Assembly (NCBI GenBank): GCA_964460935.1
Contig: CAYWSM010000349.1
Span: forward strand, 1 to 12,951
Reading direction: 5' to 3'
DNA length: 12,951 nucleotides
From: DATMXP01 sp964460935
GTDB lineage: Bacteria; Acidobacteriota; Terriglobia; Terriglobales; Acidobacteriaceae
Position numbers and translations under genes: made by a program
The notes under the pieces: model-generated
Database searches by the model: none
Told to the model about the DNA's origin: nothing
What the model saw: the letters and a program-made list of their open reading frames with translations, nothing else
Shown here: positions 6,654 to 12,527 of the stretch, in pieces
Layout: the number at the start of each line of letters is the position of its first letter
How positions within the stretch are numbered: position 1 is the first letter of the stretch

Positions 6654-7295
6654 ATGAAATACTTATCCGCCTTGGTGTTTGTCCTGTTGTTGACCGGAGT
6701 GTCTTTCGCCAACATCGTCTATAGTCAGGATTTCGACCATACCGGCAACTCTTATAATTCACAGAACGATCCGCTCTTTTATGGTGTATTTGTTCAGGTG
6801 TATGACAACTTTACGCTCGGTGAGTCGAATACTATCAACGAGGTCTTTTTGACCGGCAATTATTTCGCTCCACCCGAAGGGGGACTGGCTACCGGGTGGA
6901 CTATCCAGTTTTACGCCGACACCGCTGGCCAGCCCGGATCGCTATTGTCCACCGTGCATTTTAATGACAATGGCAACGAAACTTTCATCGGCAATGTCGG
7001 TGGTTTTCCGACCTACACCTATGACATCGCTGGTCTGAACTTCACTGCGCAAGCCGGAGTCCAGTACTGGTTGAGCGTTTACCCGGATGTGCAATTCCCG
7101 CCGCAGTGGGGCTGGGCATCTGCCACGGGCGGCGACGGCATTTCGTATCAGGATTTCTTTGGTATTCGCTCGCAACTGGACGCCGACATGGCGTTCACAC
7201 TCATCGGCGGCAATGTCGGAACTCCGGAACCTGGTAGCTTGATGTTGCTTGGCGCTGGCCTGCTCGGCCTCGGTGGTTTGATTCGCCGGAAGTAA
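6654..7295 (+). CDS. PEP-CTERM sorting domain protein, secreted (copy 2)
   Basis: A 213-residue paralogue of the preceding gene, roughly two thirds identical by eye over the mature part and higher in the last 80 residues. The signal peptide is 1-19 (LSALVFVLLLTGVSFA). The PEP-CTERM tail is TPEPGSLMLLGAGLLG (190-205), with RRK at the end. Shared blocks include QVYDNFTLG, GQPGS, TYDIAGLNF, PPQWGWASATGGDG and SYQDFFG. The start is the ATG at 6654, 8 to 10 bases after AGGAGGAG (6638-6645); the in-frame TTG at 6648 is too close to that site. The 3' flank keeps a similar GGATCGCG/CGGTCC hairpin sequence as copy 1, so the duplication covered the end of the transcription unit. Presumed substrate of the same exosortase; function unknown. 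Confidence 0.93.
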   Translation: MKYLSALVFVLLLTGVSFANIVYSQDFDHTGNSYNSQNDPLFYGVFVQVYDNFTLGESNTINEVFLTGNYFAPPEGGLATGWTIQFYADTAGQPGSLLSTVHFNDNGNETFIGNVGGFPTYTYDIAGLNFTAQAGVQYWLSVYPDVQFPPQWGWASATGGDGISYQDFFGIRSQLDADMAFTLIGGNVGTPEPGSLMLLGAGLLGLGGLIRRK

Positions 7296-7300
7296 ATAGC

Positions 7301-7375
7301 AGGATCGCGTCGCGGTCCTCTATATCATCTATATCAGGCTGTCTCATTACGAATGGGAGAGCCGCACTTGTTTTT
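7301..7375 (+). terminator. Candidate terminator hairpins after PEP-CTERM copy 2
   Basis: AGGATCGC (7301-7308) pairs with GCGGTCCT (7312-7319), one wobble. A second imperfect stem, GGCTGTCTC (7337-7345) with GGGAGAGCC (7355-7363), is followed seven bases later by TTTTT (7371-7375). The second is the better terminator candidate, although the gap before the T run weakens it. Confidence 0.4.
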
Positions 7376-7387
7376 CGGCCGAAGTAA

Positions 7388-7433
7388 GGTTGCAATGTCC
7401 GAGTTAACACAGCCATTGCCCGGACCTGCAACC
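7388..7433 (+). other. Long hairpin upstream of the STAS gene
   Basis: GGTTGCA (7388-7394) pairs with TGCAACC (7427-7433), and GTCCG (7397-7401) with CGGAC (7421-7425), giving 12 pairs with a small bulge and a 19-base loop. No T run follows, so it is not a normal terminator. It may be a leader structure or a protein site for the STAS gene at 7538. The rest of 7434-7537 shows nothing I recognise except the ribosome binding site. Confidence 0.4.
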
Positions 7434-7537
7434 GGCCTCCTTAATTGGGAACGGCGATCGTAGCGAAACGCAATCTGGGCTTGCTATTCATGAGCGGAAC
7501 AGCTAGCCTTTGACGCTAAAGCCTTGGGAGATTTGCT

Positions 7538-7894
7538 ATGCAGCTCAAGTTGGGTGTTCGAGTGGTGGACGCAGTTTCGATCGTGGATTGCCGCGGGCGG
7601 TTGCTCTTCGGTGACGAAGCCGGAGCATTGCGAGACACGGTCAAGAACCTCCTGTCTGAATCGAAGCACATTGTCATCAACCTCGCTGAGACCACCTATA
7701 TCGACAGCGGCGGTCTTGGAACGCTGGTGGGCTTGTACACTTCAGCCCAGAACGTTGGTGGAATGGTGAAGCTCTGTAATCTGCAGCAACGTGTCACAGA
7801 CCTGCTCCAGGTCACGAAGTTGCTTACCGTGTTCGATGTTTACGATACCGAGGAACAAGCGGTCAGGTCGTTCACGCGGTCAGCCGTCGCATAG
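7538..7894 (+). CDS. Single-domain STAS protein (anti-sigma factor antagonist type)
   Basis: A 118-residue cytoplasmic protein covering one STAS domain. The conserved loop YIDSGGLGTLVGLY (54-67) has Ser57 where SpoIIAA and RsbV carry the serine that a cognate anti-sigma kinase phosphorylates; dephosphorylated forms bind the anti-sigma factor and free a sigma factor. The GRLLFGDEAGALRDTV and HIVINLAETTYIDSGG pattern is usual for the family. The ATG at 7538 has GGGAG at 7526-7530, 7 bases upstream. No kinase, phosphatase or sigma gene is adjacent, so the partner and the pathway cannot be told from here. It stands alone between a hairpin region and a strong terminator. STAS domains also occur in other signalling roles, so the exact output is open. 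Confidence 0.9.
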   Translation: MQLKLGVRVVDAVSIVDCRGRLLFGDEAGALRDTVKNLLSESKHIVINLAETTYIDSGGLGTLVGLYTSAQNVGGMVKLCNLQQRVTDLLQVTKLLTVFDVYDTEEQAVRSFTRSAVA

Positions 7895-7914
7895 CAGAGA
7901 GAAACCTCGACATG

Positions 7915-7941
7915 AAAAAGCCCGGGAGCCCCGGGCTTTTT
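7915..7941. terminator. Strong bidirectional terminator
   Basis: AAAAAGCCCGGG (7915-7926) pairs perfectly with CCCGGGCTTTTT (7930-7941) around a 3-base loop, giving a T run after the hairpin on both strands. It ends the STAS gene from the left and the SET-domain gene from the right (stop at 7984). Confidence 0.92.
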
Positions 7942-7983
7942 CTTTGATCTGGCAATCAGGATAGGCGTATTCGCGCCCGTCGC

Positions 7984-8490
7984 CTAAGCTGCTTCTTCGG
8001 CCTTCTTCTTTTCTTTCTCCTTTGCCAGGCGGCGGCGCTTCCTCAGTTCGCGCTCGGAGTACAACGAGCCCCGGCAATGCTTCGCTTTGCAGTGGCAGTG
8101 TGCAGGATCGTTTTCCTCGCCATCGAACAGGTTGTAGTCGTAGGTGAGTTCTTCGCCCGGACGTATGTCGCGGATGGCGATTATCCAGATCTTTCCATTG
8201 ATCTCGTCTGTTTCGCAGTTGGGATCGCACGAATGATTGATGAACGCCGCGATGCCGTGACCATCAATGACGCGGCTGCCATTGCCAACCGCGAACAGGT
8301 AAGTGATGTCGCGATGCTCGTAAACTTTGTCGCCCTCTTCCTTGGTGATGCGAGGCCCGGTATACTCCACAACCTTGCGGCCCTTCTTGATTGGAGCGGT
8401 GGTGAACACACCCGCGGCATGCACATCGGACGACCGGACAATCAGACCCATAAAGTGAAATCCCCAGTTAATCTTCGCAACCGTGCTCAT
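7984..8490 (-). CDS. SET-domain protein lysine methyltransferase with post-SET zinc motif
   Basis: A 168-residue protein from the ATG at 8490. The SET fold is recognisable: GVFTTAPIKKGRKVVEYTG (27-45), the S-adenosylmethionine and knot motif INHSCDPNCE (84-93), and ELTYDYNL (114-121) with the likely catalytic Tyr119. A post-SET motif CHCKAKHC (132-139) follows, which with Cys88 can form the zinc site near the active centre in eukaryotic histone methyltransferases. The tail is a lysine/arginine-rich helix (RELRKRRRLAKEKEKKK). SET proteins methylate lysines; the bacterial substrate is unknown here. An in-frame ATG at 8571 would add 27 residues, but these look non-coding and overlap another ORF, so I prefer 8490. 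A later ATG (codon 14) is also possible. It is the last gene of a possible minus-strand unit and is ended by the terminator at 7915-7941. Confidence 0.88.
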   Translation of the reverse strand: MSTVAKINWGFHFMGLIVRSSDVHAAGVFTTAPIKKGRKVVEYTGPRITKEEGDKVYEHRDITYLFAVGNGSRVIDGHGIAAFINHSCDPNCETDEINGKIWIIAIRDIRPGEELTYDYNLFDGEENDPAHCHCKAKHCRGSLYSERELRKRRRLAKEKEKKKAEEAA

Positions 8491-8683
8491 TCTTGTGCCG
8501 CTCGATGCTTTGCGACAGGTGTTCGAGTTTGCGCTTGAGAAGCGGTTCGTAATCGCTTTGGCCTGGCGCATGCGTTCCGCGCGACAGATGGGTTGTTGAA
8601 CGCGCCACCGTCCGCTGCTGGTGGAGCTTCACGCTCAGCCCTTTTGCCTCTGCACGCAATCCTGCAAGTTCACGACAGCTCAT
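8468..8683 (-). CDS. Small ORF of unknown function, 71 aa, overlapping the SET gene start
   Basis: A 71-codon frame from ATG at 8683 to a stop at 8468, overlapping the SET gene start by 23 bases in another frame. The product is hydrophilic and looks helical, with LRAEAKGLSVKLHQQR (9-24) and DYEPLLKRKLEHLSQSIERH (44-63) showing heptad-like spacing, and a loop HLSRGTHAPGQS (32-43). It fills the gap between the nuclease and SET genes, which supports a real gene. Against it, no Shine-Dalgarno is visible; TATACT lies just upstream (about 11 bases before the ATG), which could be a -10 box giving an almost leaderless transcript. If translated, it could couple to SET translation. No homologue is recognised. 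Confidence 0.5.
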   Translation of the reverse strand: MSCRELAGLRAEAKGLSVKLHQQRTVARSTTHLSRGTHAPGQSDYEPLLKRKLEHLSQSIERHKNEHGCED

Positions 8684-8740
8684 GCAACAGGAGTATAGCG
8701 GAGGTTGGGCTTAGAAAGACCAAGAGAGTCGCTCCGTTTT

Positions 8741-9682
8741 CTATTTTTCGACGAAGATCATGTCGAGAATGTCAGCCTGCAGCGAAATTGTGCGATTGTT
8801 TTGGGCGATCAAGTCGGCGAATTTCAACTCGACGCCGTTCACAACCACCTTGTCGTTCTCGCTGCGTGAGCCACTGTCCTTGGCCCGCATCCAGTCGGTC
8901 AGGTTTCCATCAAACTGGTTCTGATTGACGTCACGCAAATAGTCGGTGCAGCGCCGGAAGAGCTTGGGAAGAATCAGGGCGCCGTTGGGACCGATCGAAT
9001 TCTGATCATCGAGTCGAAACTCGCGGCTGCTATCGAGGTTCCATACCGTCGCATTTCCAGTAGCCGAGGAGGTTGAAGCGGTCACTCCTACTCCTGCTCC
9101 AGCCGCGGCGGCCAATGGCGCGCTTTGTTGGCGAGCCGCCTGTGCTGCCTCATGAAATACAGTTCGATGATGCTTGGGCATTGACGTGTAAACGGTGTAG
9201 TACGCCATACCGTTGGTGATCATCGCGTAGTTCATCGTTTGTTTCAGGATGTGATCGGTGACCGCGACCCACTCCCCATCCGGCGGCAATTGAGTTCCTA
9301 CGAGAATGTACGAGACCGGACGTCCATTGGCTTCGGCCATTACCGCGAGAATAGCGCCTGGAATCGTCTTGGGCATGCAATCTGTGACTGTTGTTCCCTT
9401 GTACTGGATGTTGGTGAATCCAACTTTGCTCAGGAGGGCATCGCGGGCGACGCTGCCCAGCGGTTGCAGCGCTGCGCCGTAGTGCAACTCTGGTGCGTCA
9501 ATCCCCTCAAAGCGAAGTTGCACGCTGCCATCCACCGTGCTGGGCTTGATGCGGTACGCCCGATTGAGCTCCTGCAGTAAGGCCGGGTTGGTCGGCACGA
9601 ACCGCACGCTATCGCCATCGGGTTCTTTTCCGATGAGCACGAAGTTTCCGTGAATGCAAAGCTGGCTGGGAGAACTGGCCAT
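8741..9682 (-). CDS. Staphylococcal-nuclease-like (SNase/TNase) protein with unknown C-terminal extension
   Basis: A 313-residue protein from the ATG at 9682, which has AAGGAGG 5 bases upstream; an upstream in-frame start at 9784 is much less likely. The first half matches the thermonuclease fold: PDGDSVRF (21-28) for the calcium-binding aspartates, VQLRFEGIDAPEL (54-66) with Arg57, Asp62 and Glu65 at the catalytic positions, NGRPVSYI (119-126) with Arg121 as the second catalytic arginine, and NGMAYY (157-162). A segment around 90-117 and 127-150 is longer than in the compact enzyme. An Ala/Ser/Thr-rich linker (about 185-212) leads to a 100-residue C-terminal region I do not recognise. There is no signal peptide, unlike secreted nucleases, so it is probably cytoplasmic. 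It is likely a calcium-dependent nuclease; this is by motif only. Confidence 0.85.
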   Translation of the reverse strand: MASSPSQLCIHGNFVLIGKEPDGDSVRFVPTNPALLQELNRAYRIKPSTVDGSVQLRFEGIDAPELHYGAALQPLGSVARDALLSKVGFTNIQYKGTTVTDCMPKTIPGAILAVMAEANGRPVSYILVGTQLPPDGEWVAVTDHILKQTMNYAMITNGMAYYTVYTSMPKHHRTVFHEAAQAARQQSAPLAAAAGAGVGVTASTSSATGNATVWNLDSSREFRLDDQNSIGPNGALILPKLFRRCTDYLRDVNQNQFDGNLTDWMRAKDSGSRSENDKVVVNGVELKFADLIAQNNRTISLQADILDMIFVEK

Positions 9683-9802
9683 AGTTCCTCCTTCTTTTGG
9701 AACGTTCAGGGCCGTGGAGGAATGCTCGCACCACTCTATGTATTCCGCATGAAAAGCGCCTTGTGATTTCCGAAAATGGAACACGGGATTAGAAGCGAAA
9801 CG

Positions 9803-10747
9803 CTAGTACGCCGCACGACGAAGGCGATCAAGTACAGCCTCCCACTCGGGTGTTGACGGAGGCTGTTCGACCGCAATCCAATCAAGATTTTGGCCGTCGA
9901 GCTCGTGAAGCGTGCGGTACAACGCGGAGGCATACGGCTCCGGCGATCCCGGCATGCGGATGATCCGGGCTTCTCCAACAGAGGGATGAAACAGTTCTAG
10001 ATACGCGCCGCGTCCTGAAGTGGGCACTTCACCATTGCGGACCAACAACAGCTTGGTACGCGGACTGTAATGCTTCGGATGCTGTCCCGGCGATGCATGC
10101 GGGCCTTCTACAACCGACGAGAGCACATTGATAAGCCCAATCAGCTCTTCAATCTGCGCCCTTGAGATTCCACCAGGCCGAAGTAATGTTGCCGGATTTG
10201 TCGCGAGCGACAGCACCGTGGACTCGATTCCAACCTCGCACGGCCCGCCATCGAGAATGAAGTCCACACGATCGCCCATGCTCTGCCGCACGTGCTCTGC
10301 AGTTGTCGGCGAGAGCTGCGTGAATCGATTCGCGCTGGGAGCGGCCAGCGCAAGATCGCATTCCCAGATCAGCGCCAGCGCCACCGGATGCGCCGGCATG
10401 CGCACACCGACGGTATCTAGTCCGGCCGTAACTATGTCGGGAACTGCGGCCTGCTTCGGTAACACCAGCGTTAGTGGCCCCGGCCAGAACTCACGGGTCA
10501 GAATGCGCGCCGGTTCCGGCCAGTCACGAACAACCCTACGCAACATTTCTTCCGAGGAAACATGCACGATCAGCGGACTAGTGCGTGGCCGCCCCTTCGC
10601 CTCGAAAATACGCGCCACGGCTTCTGCATCGAGGGCATTCGCGCCTAAACCATAAACCGTTTCCGTCGGAAATGCGACAAGTCGTCCTGCACGCAGCAGT
10701 TCGCATGCGTGCGCCAGATCGGCGGAAGGAATTTTGTAGACATCCAT
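9803..10747 (-). CDS. sua5: L-threonylcarbamoyladenylate synthase, Sua5/YwlC type
   Basis: A 314-residue protein that makes threonylcarbamoyl-AMP from threonine, bicarbonate and ATP, the first step of the universal t6A37 modification of ANN-decoding tRNAs. The YrdC-like domain (about 8-200) shows AFPTETVYGLGANALD (25-40), KGRPRTSPLIVHV (51-63), WPGPLTLVLP (88-97), APSANRFTQLSPT (136-148) and DGGPCEVGIESTVLSL (166-181). The connecting linker with SPGQHPKHYSPR (219-230) and the C-terminal Sua5 domain (about 231-314) mark it as the long Sua5 form rather than the short TsaC form. The ATG at 10747 begins a normal N-terminus; a TTG one codon earlier is in frame. No strong ribosome binding site is seen. 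The next gene on the strand, the nuclease, follows after 120 bases. Confidence 0.95.
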   Translation of the reverse strand: MDVYKIPSADLAHACELLRAGRLVAFPTETVYGLGANALDAEAVARIFEAKGRPRTSPLIVHVSSEEMLRRVVRDWPEPARILTREFWPGPLTLVLPKQAAVPDIVTAGLDTVGVRMPAHPVALALIWECDLALAAPSANRFTQLSPTTAEHVRQSMGDRVDFILDGGPCEVGIESTVLSLATNPATLLRPGGISRAQIEELIGLINVLSSVVEGPHASPGQHPKHYSPRTKLLLVRNGEVPTSGRGAYLELFHPSVGEARIIRMPGSPEPYASALYRTLHELDGQNLDWIAVEQPPSTPEWEAVLDRLRRAAY

Positions 10748-11059
10748 CAAGGCTGCCTGGCCAGTATAGATGGCGGGCTGATTGGCTTGATTTACTTACC
10801 CGAGGATAACCAGATCATGCTCATGTCTAAAACGACTCGCCTGGTATACCTTGTAGATCTGGAAAAGACACCGTAACTTCTTGTTAGGCTATGGGTTAAG
10901 GTGTCTAGGCTAAGGCAAAGCTCCTTTCGATTTGAGCTACGCCGCCGATAGATTTTTTCGCAACTCGGGTTTACAACGTGAGAACCCACAGGGAAATGCG
11001 AAATCTGAGACAGCTACTCTGACATCTATATAAGTAACGGTCCAGAACAGGAGAACAAT
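10748..11059. promoter_or_regulatory. Divergent intergenic region between sua5 and the BON lipoprotein gene
   Basis: No gene was found in these 312 bases. Visible structures: TAGGCTA twice as a direct repeat with 21-base period (10885-10891 and 10906-10912); AGACACC/GGTGTCT inverted repeat (10866-10872 and 10900-10906); and a two-part imperfect hairpin, TTTCGCA (10956-10962) with TGCGAAA (10997-11003) enclosing GGGTT/AACCC (10967-10971, 10983-10987). A candidate sigma-70 promoter for the plus-strand gene is CTGAGA (11005-11010), 16 bases, then TATATAA (11027-11033). The plus-strand gene has AGGAG at 11049-11053. Confidence 0.45.
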
Positions 11060-12244
11060 ATGAGGGCGAAGATTACGGTAGCCTCGTTGGTTTTGGTTTT
11101 AGCGCTGGGCATGACCGTCGCGTGCTCCAAGAGCGGACCAAACGATGCCCAGATCATCGGGCAGGTCGCAACCAAGATTCAGGCCGACGGAAACGTTCAG
11201 ACGAAGGCGATCGCAATCCAGTCGAACAGCGGCGTGGTGACATTGTCCGGACAGGTAACCAGCGACTCCGAGCGGAATGCCGCGGCGGTTGACGCAGCTC
11301 AAGTCGAAGGCGTGAAAACGGTCGTCAATAACTTGACAGTCGCGAATGCCGCTGCCTCACCGGAACCGGTTCCACAGCCGGTGCATGAACAGGCGAAGCC
11401 TGAGCCGGTGAAGTCTTCGGCTCGTCATCGCGATACATTCAAGACTCGCAAGACGCAGGACAATGATCGTCCGGCCCCTGCTCCGACCAGCACGGTTGCG
11501 CAGAACACACCTGCTCCTGCGCCGGTTTCAACCTATACTCCACCGCCCGCGCCTCCGAAGCCGCAGACGGTCACTGTTCCTGATGGCACGCAGATTTCGA
11601 TTCGCCTGATCGATCCGCTCGACAGCGAGAAGAACCAGGTGGGCGATCGCTTCCGCGCAACCATCGGACATTCCGTCTATGTTGGTGACCAGGTGGTCAT
11701 CCCCATGGGAGCCGACGTCGAAGGGCGCGTCATCGACGTCAAAGGCGCGACGCATTTCAGTGGCAAATCTGAGTTGGCGGTTGAATTGACGAACCTGTCG
11801 ATGGGCGGCAAGAACTACGAATTGCACACGCAGGAATATCGTCGTGAAGGAGCCGCACGCGGCAAGAATACCGCTGAGAAAGTTGGCGGTGGAGCTGCTG
11901 TCGGCGCCATCCTTGGCGGAATCCTCGGTGGCGGCAAAGGCGCTGCAATCGGTGCAGCGGCTGGCGCCGGCGCCGGTGGTGGCGTGAACGCCGCCACGAA
12001 GGGCCAGAAGATACAGCTTCCGGTTGAGTCGGTGCTGAACTTCCAGTTGGCCAGTCCGCTGACTGTTACGCCGAACGCGAAAGCCGGACACAGCTACAAT
12101 GATCGTCCGGTCCTGTCGGATCGTACGAATAGCGGCAACAATAACAGCAATGACAACGAATACAGCGATCGCGACAGCACCGATCGTCCGGTGCTTGAGC
12201 GTCGTTCCGGCAACAGCAACAACGGAGATTCGCAACCTAACTAG
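11060..12244 (+). CDS. BON-domain lipoprotein with glycine-zipper C-terminal domain
   Basis: A 394-residue envelope protein. The N-terminal signal ends at Cys22 (GMTVAC), a near-lipobox, so it is probably lipidated. A BON domain follows at about 28-95, with the NSGVVTLSGQVTSDSER pattern (56-72); BON domains are found in envelope proteins and are thought to bind phospholipid. Residues 96-170 form a Pro/Ala-rich linker. A second domain (about 171-337) starts VPDGTQISIRLIDPLDSE, contains IPMGADVEGRVIDV, then a glycine zipper (276-309, GGGAAVGAILGG and on) that could insert in a membrane, and ends with LNFQLASPLTV. The tail (340-394) is rich in Asn, Asp and Ser and repeats DRPVL twice. The ATG at 11060 has AGGAG 6 bases upstream. 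Single gene with its own terminator. Function unknown; an envelope-stability role is inference. Confidence 0.88.
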   Translation: MRAKITVASLVLVLALGMTVACSKSGPNDAQIIGQVATKIQADGNVQTKAIAIQSNSGVVTLSGQVTSDSERNAAAVDAAQVEGVKTVVNNLTVANAAASPEPVPQPVHEQAKPEPVKSSARHRDTFKTRKTQDNDRPAPAPTSTVAQNTPAPAPVSTYTPPPAPPKPQTVTVPDGTQISIRLIDPLDSEKNQVGDRFRATIGHSVYVGDQVVIPMGADVEGRVIDVKGATHFSGKSELAVELTNLSMGGKNYELHTQEYRREGAARGKNTAEKVGGGAAVGAILGGILGGGKGAAIGAAAGAGAGGGVNAATKGQKIQLPVESVLNFQLASPLTVTPNAKAGHSYNDRPVLSDRTNSGNNNSNDNEYSDRDSTDRPVLERRSGNSNNGDSQPN

Positions 12245-12263
12245 TCACACGCCCTCCCCCCAG

Positions 12264-12296
12264 AACGGCGGCTTTCGAGCCGCCGTTTTCGTTTTG
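12264..12296 (+). terminator. Strong intrinsic terminator after the BON lipoprotein gene
   Basis: AACGGCGGCT (12264-12273), loop TTCG, AGCCGCCGTT (12278-12287), then TTCGTTTT. A perfect 10-base-pair stem with a stable UUCG loop, 19 bases after the stop codon. Confidence 0.93.
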
Positions 12297-12527
12297 CATG
12301 CAATATTCGCTTGCCAATGAAAAGTCGGGGTTTTCGGATTAGATAAATTGTTTGTTTTCTTTTATGTAGCTGGCCAGCAAGATCTCATGATCGTAAGTAT
12401 TGCAGAATCAGTAACTTAGGTCATAGCAGGAATGGGAAAAGAGAAAAATACCCCACCCTTCAATGGAATCAGCAACTTACAAACGAATAGTTGCAAACAA
12501 AGGAGTTAAGAACTGCAGCGAGGCCTG
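12297..12527. other. AT-richer intergenic region between convergent genes
   Basis: No gene recognised. It is AT-richer than its flanks and holds an imperfect direct repeat, GAATCAGTAACTTA (12405-12418) and GAATCAGCAACTTA (12466-12479), one mismatch. On the minus strand, downstream of gpsA, a G-rich stretch followed by TATTTTTCTC lies around 12441-12460; it might aid termination but lacks a hairpin. Confidence 0.4.

Noticed and set aside
8077..8538. 153-codon plus-strand open frame opposite the SET gene
   Set aside because: The minus strand carries all SET motifs; the opposite frame has no recognisable motif or ribosome binding site.
9683..9784. Upstream start of the nuclease gene
   Set aside because: The region contains the strong AAGGAGG ribosome binding site for the ATG at 9682, and the extra residues do not look like a protein N-terminus.
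10128..10655. 175-codon plus-strand open frame opposite sua5
   Set aside because: Ser/Thr/Arg-rich shadow of a strongly conserved gene; no start signals.
10900..10990. tRNA gene in the sua5/lipoprotein intergenic region
   Set aside because: No cloverleaf, T-loop GTTCNANNC or CCA end can be drawn on either strand.
11528..12235. 235-codon minus-strand open frame opposite the BON lipoprotein gene
   Set aside because: Arises from the biased codon pattern of the plus-strand gene; product shows no domain, no ribosome binding site and odd Val/Ala/Arg runs.
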